A stretch of DNA of 64,000 nt from Gentiana macrophylla (GCA_026214975.1 CM047815.1:80682800-80746799), one strand, 5' to 3'. Shown: positions 1-11,270, counted from the stretch's first letter. The notes: generated by a model not told the origin, from the letters alone. A program made the numbers and translations.

Positions 1-53
1 TGCACCGAGCTGCGTCTTTATCTTGCTCTTTTTAATATTTATCATTATTTCAG

Positions 54-149
54 GAACTTGACACAAAGACAGAGGCAATTAATTGAAGAGTTTGCTAAAG
101 AAGAAAAGCGAGTATGAAAAGCGTCACGGCAGCAGGTGCTTGTGGCTGA
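54..149 (+). CDS. Last exon of a DnaJ-family gene, probably mitochondrial GFA2-like (partial)
   Basis: A pyrimidine-rich stretch ending in an AG acceptor at 52-53 precedes a short reading frame that translates to NLTQRQRQLIEEFAKEEKRV and stops at 115-117. That motif resembles the C-terminal tail of type-I DnaJ co-chaperones, and in plants the mitochondrial GFA2 group. These proteins assist Hsp70 in protein folding. Only the final exon is inside the window. Ignoring one C at 109 and another C at 125 would extend the frame to a TGA at 147-149, giving a tail more like the GFA2 end as I remember it. The gene may therefore carry two small insertions or consensus errors. The identity rests on about 20 residues, so it is tentative. 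Confidence 0.5.
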
Positions 150-469
150 ACTGGTGTGCACCAGGAAAGCAAAGGCAAAATGAAGAATTGTCGCGAGAAT
201 AGAAACATGGATTTTACATCGATTAGAATTTTAGAGAATACATACGGGTTTAGCCTTTGTTGGCCTTGTTTCTTTCGTTTTGGGGCGTTCGGTATAGTTT
301 CTACTGTTATTTGTTTCATTTTAGTATACCCCTCCTGAAAACAATTGTCTTCCGTTTTGGCAATTTAATTTAGTCTGAATCAATCACCAGCTATTATTAT
401 GTACATAATACGCTCTTTAAGAAATGAGAAGGTAATCTCAAGTCATAAAATTTTAGTTTTTGAATGAAA
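150..469 (+). other. Probable 3' UTR and downstream flank of the DnaJ-like gene
   Basis: T-rich sequence follows the putative stop codon. No recognisable domain, repeat or RNA gene is seen. Two overlapping short ORFs on opposite strands (95-319 and 156-338) show no protein-like signature and are taken as chance. Confidence 0.35.
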
Positions 470-602
470 AGCATCTACTTTTACTGTAACTTGTTTGTTG
501 GAGGATGATAATACTACTGGAGGTAGTTTTCCTCAAGTTGTGGTGGTTCTGCTGGTGGCCACCGGAGGAGAGTTGGACGAAGAACTCATGGCTTTGATAC
601 CA
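470..602 (-). pseudogene. Copia F: primer-binding site and first codons of gag (remnant)
   Basis: On the minus strand, 602-590 reads TGGTATCAAAGCC, which matches the usual Copia primer-binding site for initiator tRNA-Met with one change. It directly adjoins the LTR that starts at 603. Immediately inside, an ATG at 589 opens a frame beginning MSSSSNSPPVATSRTTTT, the Ser/Thr/Pro-rich start typical of Copia gag. It stops at 535. The rest of the element is not present to the left. R copy 2 lacks this internal piece: there the LTR abuts unrelated genomic sequence at 59372. Confidence 0.5.
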
Positions 603-897
603 TGAAAGGGTGAAACAAAATCAAACTCTTTCGTTAGATTCACCATTGTCTCTGATTGTACGGACATATATATTTACACTATAACGGGAAGTTTTTGGAT
701 AGAGAGTGTTTTTAGAGTGAAGTGGCCGCAGGGTGAGCGATCGGGCCATGCGATTCTGGTCGATTCGATCAGCTTCACTCCATGTCCTCTATATAAACAT
801 ACTAACAACAAAATAGCATGCTAGGTGTACCACTCAGAAATAGATACATGTCGACTCACAATTGGTCCACATGTTCCCAAAATAATTCTTTTGCTCG
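603..897 (-). repeat. Copia F LTR (R copy 1), R/U5-proximal part
   Basis: The sequence starts with TGAAAG next to the PBS remnant and is duplicated at 59373-59690. In the minus orientation it carries a TATA-like stretch near 790-797, followed by the U5-like part. The other LTR end is not resolved: homology with R copy 2 continues through 1881-2169 after the LINE-like insertion. A block at about 720-780 differs strongly from the matching block in copy 2 (59490-59575), while the flanks match well. Confidence 0.5.
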
Positions 898-907
898 CCC
901 TTTAACT

Positions 908-1870
908 TTTTTAATTTATTTTATTTATTCCTTTTTATTTTTTATACCAGAAAGCGAAAGAATTTTATTAAAACAATAAAATCTTTACGGACCTCGCCCG
1001 AAAAAAATTTGGACAACTTTCAGATCACTACCAGCCAGTAAGCTGGACACCATCACTACAGGCAACCAAAAGAAAAGTATGGGAAACCCATACCAACCAA
1101 ATTCAGTCTATTCAGCCTCGTTAGAGAGGACATGATTTGGTAATATAATAATAAGTCAATCTTAAACATAGCTTAATACTTAATACTTAAACACAACTAA
1201 TCTATAAACAAACGATCTGGAAACACCAACCATACCGACTCGATCTAAGCAGAACACAGAAAAACTAAAAGCTACAACATGCAAAGACAACAACAACCTA
1301 GATCTAACCCCAATCTTCATGAAGCACCAAACCTTCAAAGGAACATATCCATCGCCATATAAAAGGTAATTCCGCCCAGAGGAGTAGCAAATCCGACCAA
1401 TCATCACCAAAAAACTGAGCTTGAAGAGCTGCAAGAAGCCATCAGATTTCCGGCCATCGAGAGCAGCATCATGAGACAAGAATTCAAGACCGTCGCTGGA
1501 AATCGCCCACCATTTTAAGCGCCTTCTAGCAGATCTAAAGGCGGCCGCGTAGGAGCAGGAGAGACAAGCATCTGGTAGAACCGCCAGGCTCCGGCATATC
1601 TACTGTGAACATTGCCATCTAGAAACGGAAGAAAAGAAAAAAACCGCGAGGCAGAGTCTACGAAGGATGGAAATAGGAAAGAAGAGGTAGATCAAGAAAA
1701 GAAAACAACAAAAGAAAGGAAAATAAAAGAAAAGAAAAAACAATAACCGGCACCGGCCCCGGCCCCTTTTGGCGCCCGGCGCCGGAGGAGCTTATCAGTC
1801 AAGGGGAAGGGGTGGTTTTCTAGAGAGAGGCAGAGAGAAAATGTTTTTTGAGAGAGAATACTATCGCCTC
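908..1870 (-). mobile_element. Internally deleted LINE-like retroelement
   Basis: This 963-bp block is absent from R copy 2, where the flanks join directly at 59690-59705. It is bracketed by near-identical 10-bp direct repeats, CCCTTTAACT (898-907) and CCCTCTAACT (1871-1880). Read on the minus strand it has the layout of a plant L1-type element. The 5' end is pyrimidine-rich with CTCTCT runs and a GC-rich segment (about 1750-1800). The 3' end contains AATAAAAT and a degenerate A-rich tail (about 908-975). No reverse transcriptase is present. The open frame at 1180-1479 (minus) has no recognisable domain. LINE is inferred from layout and TSD, not from coding sequence. Confidence 0.55.
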
Positions 1871-2169
1871 CCCTCTAACTCATTTGGTCCGTAAGTAAAT
1901 TAGTGACATTATTTCCCCCGAAAGAGTAATGCATAAATCTAGAACAAGGAGTGTGATTTAAATACACATTATATCCACACAAAAACACAAATAAATTTAG
2001 TTTAAGGGTTGAAATTATTTTTCGTTTCTATTTTCTTTGATAATTATAAATATTGTTTGGCGTGGGCATTTGTGTGTACACTTTGTGTGGACAAAATCTG
2101 TGTACAAATACTTTTTCCTAGAACAAAGCTACCACCGGGTAAGTATAACAAAGTTTCAACTTCTCTTAC

Positions 2170-3964
2170 TGTTGGGAATAAAATTTAGTTTTGATGATGA
2201 TTCATCGTATTCAAGAACATGTTTGTTAACACCCCATTGATGAAGTGCTGAAACTAACTGTTATAGTGGAAAGCTAACAGATGTCTAGAATTGAATGTAT
2301 AAGTTTTACTAGAGTCTGATAATTGTATAGGTTATATCAGACAAGAACTGTAATAGATAGAAGTGTTGAAGAACTGATACTGAAAATCATCTAAGAAACT
2401 GGAAAACACTTAGACAACTGGAACTGAATATGTGACTGAAGATATACACCAAGGCGAAGTTCAGAGAAGCGAAGAAGGTAAGTTATTTGAGGACCACAGA
2501 CTCGATTGGCTTATCTATAACTGAAGGCTGAGGGAACAGACTCAGTATTTGAAGAACCGAGGGACACAGACTCAGTTAAGGAAGATTGAAGAACTGAGGG
2601 TTCAAACTTAGTTATGAAGATTTTTAAGCCGAGACTGTAAGGTTAGAATTCAGGTAAGTCTGTGATGGCACAGAATCCCGACTTTATAGATCTTGAAAGA
2701 AGACCTAAGTATCATAAGGACAATGATATCTTAGAAGATCTTTATAAGGAATGGTGTAATCTGCTTCAAATACATAAAATCAGAAAAATAGAGTACTGAA
2801 GTTTTTGAAGAAGAGTAAAAACTCAGTTAATGCTCTAAGTCGATTAAGCAAGCGAAAAGCGACATACTCGATTATAAAGCGATGAGAAACTTCGATTTTA
2901 TAAGTCGATCATCAACAAATTAAACTAAAAGTACATTGAGCGTTGTAAAGGAAGCAACTCTATTGGATGAAATCTTGACAAGTCGAAACGGTCACAAAAT
3001 ATAGCCGTTACAAGATGAGGCGTTGATACAATTCAAATTCAAAGCGAAATGAGCGTTGGACCTCACACTATAAATAGATGACTTTGCACCAAGGATCAAA
3101 CACCAGAATTAACAAGATTACAAGCATTCTTGTGCAAGAGTCTCGTTAATTCGAATTATTATTTGCGCTCAACAAGATCTTATCTAGTATTCTTCAATTG
3201 TTCAAGCTACATCGATCTTATCCAGATTTCTACACTTTGAAGAACCACAAACAAGAATTAATTAATTGATTCTCATTAACTTTGATCTTAATCAAAGGCT
3301 TAGGCTAATAAGCAATCCGGTCATGGAGTTGCCAGGGCGGTTGTGACATTTGCAGTCGGGTAGATTGTGTTTATGGTGGTAGATGGTGAAGAGGCAATAC
3401 AACCCTCCAAGGACCAGTGGTTCAAGCAGTTGAAGAGCAGGCATTCAACATGTCTTTAGTTGTTTGAAACAGTGACACTAGGGATTAGTCAAGGACTATC
3501 ATATATGACTTTTTGTAGTGCGTACCTCGAGAGTTCTAGTGGAATTTTCCTCCTACATCACGAGAGGAAGAGTGGGTAGACGAGGATTACACCACTTGGA
3601 ACCACTATAATTCTTGCTCTACTTACTTTATGCATTTACATTACATTATTTACTTTATAGCACACTAGAATTAATTGTTATAAGCATACATAGTTCACAA
3701 AGCGTGATCACGAATGATTTGCATACAGCTTATAGAATAACAAGATCCAGATAAAGACTAAAACCTATATCCGCTGCCGGTTAACTCAGTTTTGTATAAG
3801 TCAGTTTGACTTAAACTCAGCTCTGTTAGCTCAACTCCACACAAGTTAAAACTGAACCTTAATTGTTGATCAATCTGTGCTAGACTCAATTTCCAGTTAG
3901 GTTTTTGGTGACAAGTTTATTCACCCCCCTCTAAACTTGTGTTAGCCTTTCTAAGGGACCAACA
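2170..3964 (+). repeat. Copia A 5' LTR
   Basis: This is a 1795-bp terminal repeat with TG...CA ends. TATAAATA at 3069-3076 is the likely promoter. It pairs with 43566-45372. The two LTRs match closely over most of their length but differ in clusters, for example 2451-2500 against 43851-43910 and 2840-2940 against 44230-44330. There CTG or CAG in the right copy faces GCG or CGA in the left. Confidence 0.88.
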
Positions 3965-3965
3965 A

Positions 3966-3980
3966 TTGGTATCGGAGAAG
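3966..3980 (+). promoter_or_regulatory. Copia A primer-binding site (tRNA-iMet type)
   Basis: TTGGTATCGGAG follows the 5' LTR after one or two bases. It resembles the plant initiator-Met PBS TGGTATCAGAGC with one change. The same TGGTATCGGAG variant is present in Copia B at 31528. Confidence 0.8.
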
Positions 3981-4104
3981 TGTTTCTTTAACAAGACATT
4001 GTTAAAAACTCATTTGCTCTATATCTCCTCTAGTTGTTCTCCTGAAAAAGCTCAGTGTTTAAGTTTCCAGACTTTTCATAATACAAATCTCATTCACTCA
4101 CACA

Positions 4105-4223
4105 ATGGATAACAATCAGTATGCCAGACAAATGTTGATGTGCAACATGGACGGATTTGATGAATATAAACGTCGTTTGCAGGCTTTTCTAGCAGCTTCT
4201 CATGATGAGATGATTGATGTACT
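4105..4223 (+). pseudogene. Copia A gag, N-terminal part
   Basis: The frame opens MDNNQYARQMLMCNMDGFDE and runs about 40 codons before it is cut by the solo LTR at 4224. The frame resumes at 5936. The matching gag start in Copia B is at 31630. Gag forms the particle that packages the element RNA. The N-terminal residues are conserved between A and B, which supports this start. Confidence 0.7.
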
Positions 4224-5930
4224 TGAAGGATGTAGGAGCTCAGATCTAAATGAATTAGATCTATGCGCAGCGGATGGATCACGATTTATATATCACAATA
4301 CATAAATAAAGGATTTAAACTACTACAAGGGGGTTAAGATTATGTTACCAATATCGGGAAGAGAAGCCTTGATCTTCCATGTGTTCTCCAAACGGCGGTT
4401 GATGGACACCCTTCTTGATAAACGAACCTCCTTGATATGCAACACCAAGAAAAACTTAGAGTTTTCTACTTACAAAACCACTGACAAGAAAACTAATTTT
4501 TTTCTCTTTTTTAAGTGTAGAGGTCAAATTTTTGCCTTGCCAATACCCTTGGAATAACTCTCCTTTTATAGGAGAGTAAATCTTTGGTCTCCAAGTATTA
4601 ATTAATTAATTAAATAATTAATTAAACAAAATAATAAGATATTTTCCTTAATGACTAATTGTGACATGTACTGACCAATAGGAAATCAAATAACAAGTCA
4701 TCCAACCAATCATATAACAAGAATATCTTTTATTTCCATAACACAAGAAAATTAAATCTTGTGCTAAATGAAGACCTAAATGGCGCCACCTACTAGGGTT
4801 TCTAAGCCCACATAAAATGTCTTTTATTTGTATTATATTATTTACCCCAACTAAATAATATCCATGCATATCAATTAATTAGCCCAGCTAATTAATTATC
4901 ACTGAGGCCCAAATAACAAGAATATCAGCCCGAATTATAGAAGCCACATCGGGGACCATTGACCTATAACCAGTAGCTCCAATAATTAATTATTCATTGA
5001 ACATAATAAGTACATTAATTATTAATTCCGGGATTACATACCATAAACCCGAGGCCCGAACTCTACCGATTATAGATGTATACTTATACTCAACCCATGT
5101 AGAGTGAATAAGCGTCCATTGATATAATCACTACATACGGATTAACCCTCCATAGATTTGTCCATTACGGTAGGAAGTCTCCGTGAACCCGACTCATAAT
5201 ATCTTATCCTTATTTACCATTAACCCCTGATGATCAATTAGTTCACAAATCGACTAGTGATCAATTAGTCTAATATGAACTCGGCCAATCGATCACTTTC
5301 TTAGGGTTAACAAACAAGGGGGCTGTCTCTCTACTTCCCGCAGGAAGGAATGTGTTCCATGTCTATGAAAATCAGAACTACTCACTCATCAGGAGATAGT
5401 GCCAATGAGAAGTGGCTTGGAACACATATTTAAGTGAACCGTAACTAACACATCAAACACTACCCGAGACAAGCGGCACCACAGTGATCACCTCGGGATT
5501 AAGGTTGATCCATATATGATCATCTAATGATTTAATAAGATTCCTCGATTACGAATTATATCGAGAAATTCAGATTAAATCGGTCGATCTATATGAATGC
5601 CATCATATATAAATGCCCCACGTAGGTACCCTCTGCCGATAGTCCGATAAGACTATTACACCCTAAGGTGTTAGGGCGCATTATTGGTGTTTTAATCAAG
5701 AGACCACTAAACTACGATTAAGTTCACCATGGACTTCTGATTTAAGTATATCACCACTAACTCAATCCTCACGTGCATGCCATACAGCTTTGAGTTAAGC
5801 GGTTACATCTTGATATACTTAGGGTTTGTAGCGATGTATTACTTACAAGCACAAAGCAAGTAATAAGGTGAGCTAAATTCTGTTATAAAAAACAATTACA
5901 CAAATTGTCTTTCGGGAACTACACCTAACA
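4224..5930. mobile_element. Solo LTR inserted in Copia A gag
   Basis: This is a 1707-bp block starting TGAAGGATGT and ending CACCTAACA. It is flanked by perfect 5-bp repeats GTACT (4219-4223 and 5931-5935). Removing it restores an open gag frame across the site. No PBS, polypurine tract or coding domain is seen, so it is a solo LTR or a non-coding LTR element. Its family is not recognised. TGTTAGGTGTAG on the minus strand at 5930 looks like a typical LTR start, so minus orientation is somewhat more likely. The ORFs at 4342-4557 and 4648-4869 are taken as chance. Confidence 0.82.
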
Positions 5931-5935
5931 GTACT

Positions 5936-7052
5936 CACTGATGGACCTATCCAGATCACCCATATGCAAACTGTTGGTGAAAATCAAGTTAGAGTCCCCA
6001 AGCCTAAAGCTGAATGGACCAGTGATGATCGGAAGATAAATAACCTGAACAATGTCGCCATGGACATCATACTCAGAACTCTTGACAACAACATGTACAC
6101 GAAATTCAAGGATTGCACTCTTTGCAAAAGATATGTGGGAGAAACTTGATTAGTTTGCAAAGGCCAGATTCGATTAAAGAGAATAACATCTCGGTAGCAA
6201 AAGCGAAGTTTGAGAATTTCAAGATGAAGCGGCGATAATATTGATCAAATGGAAACAAGATTCAGATCTATCATGGATGAATTGGCTCTACTCAAGATTG
6301 ATTATACCAAGAAAGAAATCAACACTATAATCATGAAGGCTTTACCAATGTGCTGGAAAATGAAGGTCACAACAATGGAAGAATCAAGAAGACTTGACAT
6401 AGAAGATTCTTTCAAAATCTTCTCAGATCTCAAAGCTTATGAATTCAGTGAAGATTTCACCATGACAACAGCTCTAATCAAAGCCATGTCGGAACCTAAA
6501 ACAACAGCTCTTGCAGCAGCAGCCTCAAATGATAATGAATAAACCTCATCTAGCAATCTTCAGCAATTGGATGATATGGAGGAACATATGGCTCTAATGA
6601 TGAACAGAATTCAAAGAATGAAGAGTGGACACCCAGTCACTCAGAAGTTCATCAAGAGGACTCCTGAAAAGAAGAAAGATGATGAATATCTTTGCTTCAA
6701 CTGTAAGAAGCCTGATCACTACAAAGCTGAATGTCCAGAGTTGACCAAGAAGACTCAGCAATGAAGAACTGGCAGAAGAGCACTCTTAGCCGGAGATGAG
6801 TCAGATTATGAAGCTGGAACTGAAAGACTATCAGATGACACAGCTTTAGTGGCTCACATGGAAAATCCAAATGAGATATGTGAATCTAACTCTAAATACT
6901 CCTCAGCTCAGATTTCCATACAAAATGCATGTTCTTTGACTGCTGACTCCAATCCAAAAAATCTAGAATTAGAAGAAACACTTGACGAATTGATGAATCA
7001 GCTAGTAATTATTCAAGATGGTTATGAATTAAAGATGAAAAAGAAGATCTAA
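5936..7052 (+). pseudogene. Copia A gag, central part with zinc knuckle
   Basis: Gag resumes after the solo LTR and is split into frames at about 5964-6149, 6249-6542, 6567-6764 and 6849-7052 by indels and stops. The segment 6249-6542 has the alpha-helical Copia gag (UBN2-like) character. A CCHC zinc knuckle (C-X2-C-X4-H-X4-C) is intact at 6693-6734; this motif binds RNA during packaging. An acidic and coiled-coil-like stretch follows (6849-7052). Confidence 0.75.
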
Positions 7053-7300
7053 TTCTTGAAGTTGAAAGATTGAAGTCAGGCCAATCGATGAAATGACTAG
7101 AATCGATAAAGGAAAGAATCGATGTCGACCCTCTTGCATCGGCGACAAGCTGAATCTTTTGCTCAATCAAGTTCAGCTACTAGATTCAAATCAGGTAAGC
7201 CATATGGAGACAGACCTGGCTTAGGATTTGATACACATCAATCTTCTATGGAAGGAACTAGCAAAGCTTTCTTTGAACTAGTATCAAAGCGGTATTAAGT

Positions 7301-7939
7301 ATGTGCGAGCAACTTCCACAAACTGAGAAAATTGCTGAACCAGTAAAGTCAGCTTCACATAAGTCAATTCAGTTTTCTAAAAAGACAACTGTACCTACCA
7401 ACAAAGGTAAACCAAATGGTAGATCAGCTGTACCTCAAGGAAACCAAAATGATATATCAACTGCCAGATCTATAAGAACTAATCAAGTCAAGAACCAGAA
7501 AAATTATAATCATAGTAAATCTAAGAATGTCAATCATTCAAAGATTCACACATCCAGGGGGAAAGGCAGACTATACCCTACTGATGATGATTGGAATTTT
7601 ACTAAATCTACTATTAAAACCGATAAGAACAATCATTTCAGACCAAAAACTTATCACAAGTTTCAGTCCAAGACTCAGCAGAGAGCTTATCCCAGTTGTC
7701 CGCAAAAGTCCCAGTACAAAGGTCAGACCAGACCTCAGTACAAAAGGAATGATGGTTATTATTCAATGTTTAATAATAGAAAACATTTTAGAAATCAGTC
7801 TAAACCAGAAGACCTGAGAAATCATATAAATGAGACACAATCCAAGAAAAGATATTTTGGAAGTGTGGCTTATATATATGAAAACAAGTGCAACAATTTC
7901 GAGAGAAGACCTTATGGAAATATACCCGAGTTATCTTGA
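7301..7939 (+). pseudogene. Copia A gag-pol linker, basic low-complexity region
   Basis: An open frame of 212 codons is rich in Lys, Asn, Gln, Ser and Tyr, and is strongly basic. It lies between the zinc knuckle and the protease, where Sirevirus-like polyproteins carry a long variable linker. Copia B has a diverged equivalent near 33138-33900, recognisable by the shared RRPYGNIP motif. No enzymatic motif is seen. A start codon is not expected because this is part of a polyprotein. Confidence 0.6.
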
Positions 7940-8840
7940 CAATGACCACTATGGACCCAAACGAGTTGGGTACCTAAAGCATTTAAATGGTTTCTGAGGA
8001 TATTTGGTATTTTGACGATGGATGCTCTGAGGCACATGACAAAGAGCAATGATTGCTCTCACGATTTTGTAGCTAAAGATGGACCAAGATTTAATTTTGA
8101 AAGTAAAGACAAACCTGGTTACACCAAAGTTATGGAAATTTAATCATAAATGGACTCACAATCAAGAATGTATCTTACGTGGAGGACTACACTACAATCT
8201 ACTCAGCACAAGTCAATTCTGCGATATGGGATACAAAGTCACCTTTGACAAGGAGTATTGCATTGTCGTCAGCGAAACAGCCTTCCAAGTAGTTCTTGCT
8301 GGAAGAAGAGAAGAGAATGTGTATGTTGTAGATTGGTCTACTGTAGTTTCAGAAACTTGTTTGATCGTGCATACCAAGTCAGAACTCAGTTGGCTTTGGC
8401 ACAAGAAACTGAGTCACCTAAACTTTGATGATATCAACCTGTTAGTCAAAAAGAATTTGGTGTTTGGACTACCAGAGATGACATACAAGAAAGATTTCCT
8501 GTGTGATGCATGTCAACAAGGAAAACAATCAAAAGCGAGTTTCAAGACTAAGTCTCAGCATTCAACAAACAGAGTTTTAGAACTGGTACATATGGATAGT
8601 TTGGACCAGTTACACCAATAAGTGTTACTGGAAAGAAATACACTTTGGTGGTAGTTGATGACTTTTCTAGATACACTTGGGTTATTTTCATGACCAAGAA
8701 AAGTGAGACCAAGCAACAACTGACCGAACTTCTCAAGAGACTTCAAAATCAAAAGAGTGTTATAGTAATCAAGATCAGATCAGATAAAGGAAAAAAATTT
8801 CTCAACAACACCTCAACAGAATGGAGTAGCTGAAAGGAGG
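7940..8840 (+). pseudogene. Copia A protease remnant and integrase N-terminal/core
   Basis: The protease site is degenerate: the frame WYF-DDG at 8005-8022 replaces the usual D-S-G, with the catalytic Asp at 8014-8016. From 8079 to 8621 the GAG-pre-integrase zinc region is visible, with WHKKLSHL and CDACQQGK forming the HHCC site. The integrase core follows at 8645-8833, containing VVVDDFSRYTWVIF and IRSDKGKKF with the second catalytic Asp. A frameshift near 8600-8645 separates the two frames. About 60 bp of the core before the third catalytic residue is missing (near 8806). Confidence 0.78.
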
Positions 8841-9020
8841 AATAGAACACTCAAGGAAGCTAGAAGAACAATGATCTATGAATCTAAACTACCAGAAAGA
8901 TATTGGGCAGAAGCTGTGAATACAGCTTGTTATACTCAGAATCGAGCTCTCATGAACAAGAGACATGAAAAGACACCTTATGAGATTTGGAATGGAAGAA
9001 AGCAAAATGTCTCATACTTT
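8815..9020 (+). pseudogene. Copia A integrase, third catalytic residue region
   Basis: The integrase frame resumes with [17 protein letters not shown], where the Glu after Val-Ala is the third member of the D-D-E triad. It continues to about 9020 (NVSYFH) and then jumps to unrelated linker sequence. This marks a second deletion, removing the integrase C-terminal region that Copia B still has around 35030-35100. Confidence 0.72.
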
Positions 9021-9024
9021 CATG

Positions 9025-10337
9025 AACCGGCTCAACACAATGAAGACCCGTTGATGCAACCCCCGGTACATCAATGGATGAGAAATCACCTTGAAGAACA
9101 AGTGATAGGTGATTTTCAAGATGGATTTCATACCAGACACCAACTAGATGCTATGATTGCATGCTTTGTGTCTCAGTCTGAACCCAAAGAGATTGAAGAT
9201 GCCTTAAATGATCCAGATTGGATTTTTGCTATGCAAGAAGAACTCAACGAATTTGAAAGAAATCAAGTTTGGGATTCAGTTGACAAGCCAGATCATGTCA
9301 ACATAATCGAAACTAAATGGGTTTTCAGAAATAAGCTTGATAAAGAAGGGAATATTATTAGAAACAAAGCTAGACTTGTAGCAAAAGGTTACTCACAAGC
9401 TGAAGGGATAGACTTTGATGAAACTTATGCCCCAGTTGCAAGGTTGGAGGCAATCAGACTATTTCTTGCCTTTGCAGCTCACAAGAAATTCAAAGTGTAC
9501 CAGATGGATGTTAAAAGTGCATTTTTGAATGCGATACTTGAAGAAGAAGTCTATGTTCAACAACCCACTAGGATTTGAAATCAAAGATCAAGCTGATAAA
9601 GTCTTCAAATTGAGAAAAGCTCTTTATGGACTCAAACAAGCACCAAGAGCTTGGTATGAAACTCTATATCAGTTTCTGGTGGATAATGGTTTCACAAAAG
9701 GAACTATTGACAAAAATTTATTCAGAATGAAAGTTGAAGAAAGTACTCTCCTAGTTCAAATCTATGTGGATGACATCATTTTTGGATCAGAAAATGAACA
9801 ACTCTGTGAGAAATTTGCAAGTTTAATGAAGAGAAAATTTCAGATGAGTATGATGGGAGAACTAACTTACTTTCTAGGGTTGAAAGTAAGACAGATAGAC
9901 AATGGAATTTTCATTCACCAAACCAAGTACACAAGGGAATTGATCAAGAAGTTTGGGATAGAAAAATCATCTGGCATTGCAACACCAATTGGAACCAAAA
10001 TCAGGTTAGATGAAGATAAAGATGGAAAGGATGTTGATCAAACTCTCTACAGAAGAATGATTGGAAGTCTGCTCTATCTTACAGCAAGCAGACCAGATAT
10101 ATCATTTACTGTTGGTGTATGTGCCATATTTCAAACTAGACCTAAAGAAAGCCATCTTACTTCCGTCAAAAGAACCTTGAAGTATTTGAAAGATATAGAA
10201 GGAGTTGGGATATGGTATTCAAAAGAAGGAGAATTAAAATTGATATCCTACTCAGACTCAGACTATGCAGGATGCAAAGTGGACAGAAAAAGTACTTCAG
10301 GCACATGTCAGTTACTAGGAAATAGACTTGTGTCATG
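9025..10337 (+). pseudogene. Copia A reverse transcriptase and start of RNase H
   Basis: Residues of the Copia RT domain run from [12 protein letters not shown] (about 9315) through [11 protein letters not shown] and [14 protein letters not shown] to [13 protein letters not shown] one-base shift near 9560-9575 separates this from the second frame. That frame carries ALYGLKQAPRAWYE and the catalytic YVDD at 9763-9774. RNase H begins at about 10170 and shows DSDYAGCKVDRKSTSGT. At 10333-10337 (TCATG) the frame is cut by the Gypsy solo LTR. It resumes at 26487. Confidence 0.85.
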
Positions 10338-11270
10338 TGATGGGAGTCAAATTGTAGTGTATTTCTTATATGAGATTACCTCCTTTTACGAGTTATTCAT
10401 GGTTATTTTGGGCTATTATGGGTAGTATATGAACGATATTCACTTATACGCATGTTTCGAGACTAATGATGTTTTCATCCTAAAAACTCGTGTTTTATGT
10501 GGATTTCGTTACGTTTCTGTCAATGTATATTATGCCTTGGTGTTTGTGTCTTTGTTTTCAGGCTTAGATTGATGTATAAGGTTGAGAATAAGGAAGAGAG
10601 TCTCGAGAAAGAACGAGATTTGGGGCCAAGGAGGAGAAAAGAGTGAAGAATCATTGACAAAATCTGAACCAGTCACTTCAGGGGCATTTTGGTCACACTT
10701 GGAGACACTTTCAGGAAGAGTTGTCTTGATGAAATTTGTAGAGGATTGGATCAGCTTTCCAATTCATTTTGAATCATCTCATTTGGAGCCATAGAAGTGA
10801 AGTTATTATGAAAATACTGAAGCTTGGTGCAAACGAGCATTTACGGAGCAATGCTGAATACTGAGAGTTGGCCTTTCAGGAAAACGAGCGTTTGCCTTTC
10901 CACAAACGCTCGTTCATGGCCGGGATACGGCAAAAACCTATAAAAACCCTCTTTTTCGGTCCCATATGGATCTATTCAGTACTTAGACGTTTTAGGGTTT
11001 CTTAGGGGCGATTTTAGGGCGATTTCCATTAGTTTAAACGTTGTTTTAATCCTTAGATCATAGATTTAATTCCTAGCAACTCTATACAACTTTCATAGCT
11101 TAGATTTTTGATTCGTGATCCAAGATTTCATCTTTTGAAGGAGATTTTCACACAATTCAAGGTTTCATCTTTTATGGTAATTATTTCTCTGTCTTTCAAT
11201 TATTTGATTATGTCTTTGATTATTGCTTTCATTATTATTTCGTTTTTCAATTCCATCATGAGTAGCTAAT

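Noticed and set aside
1180..1479. 99-codon minus ORF as a host gene
   Set aside because: It lies inside the LINE-like insertion and has no recognisable motif; it is absent from R copy 2.
3966..3980. tRNA gene at TGGTATCGGAG-type sequences
   Set aside because: Only the 3'-end complement of tRNA-Met is present, as expected for a primer-binding site; no cloverleaf.
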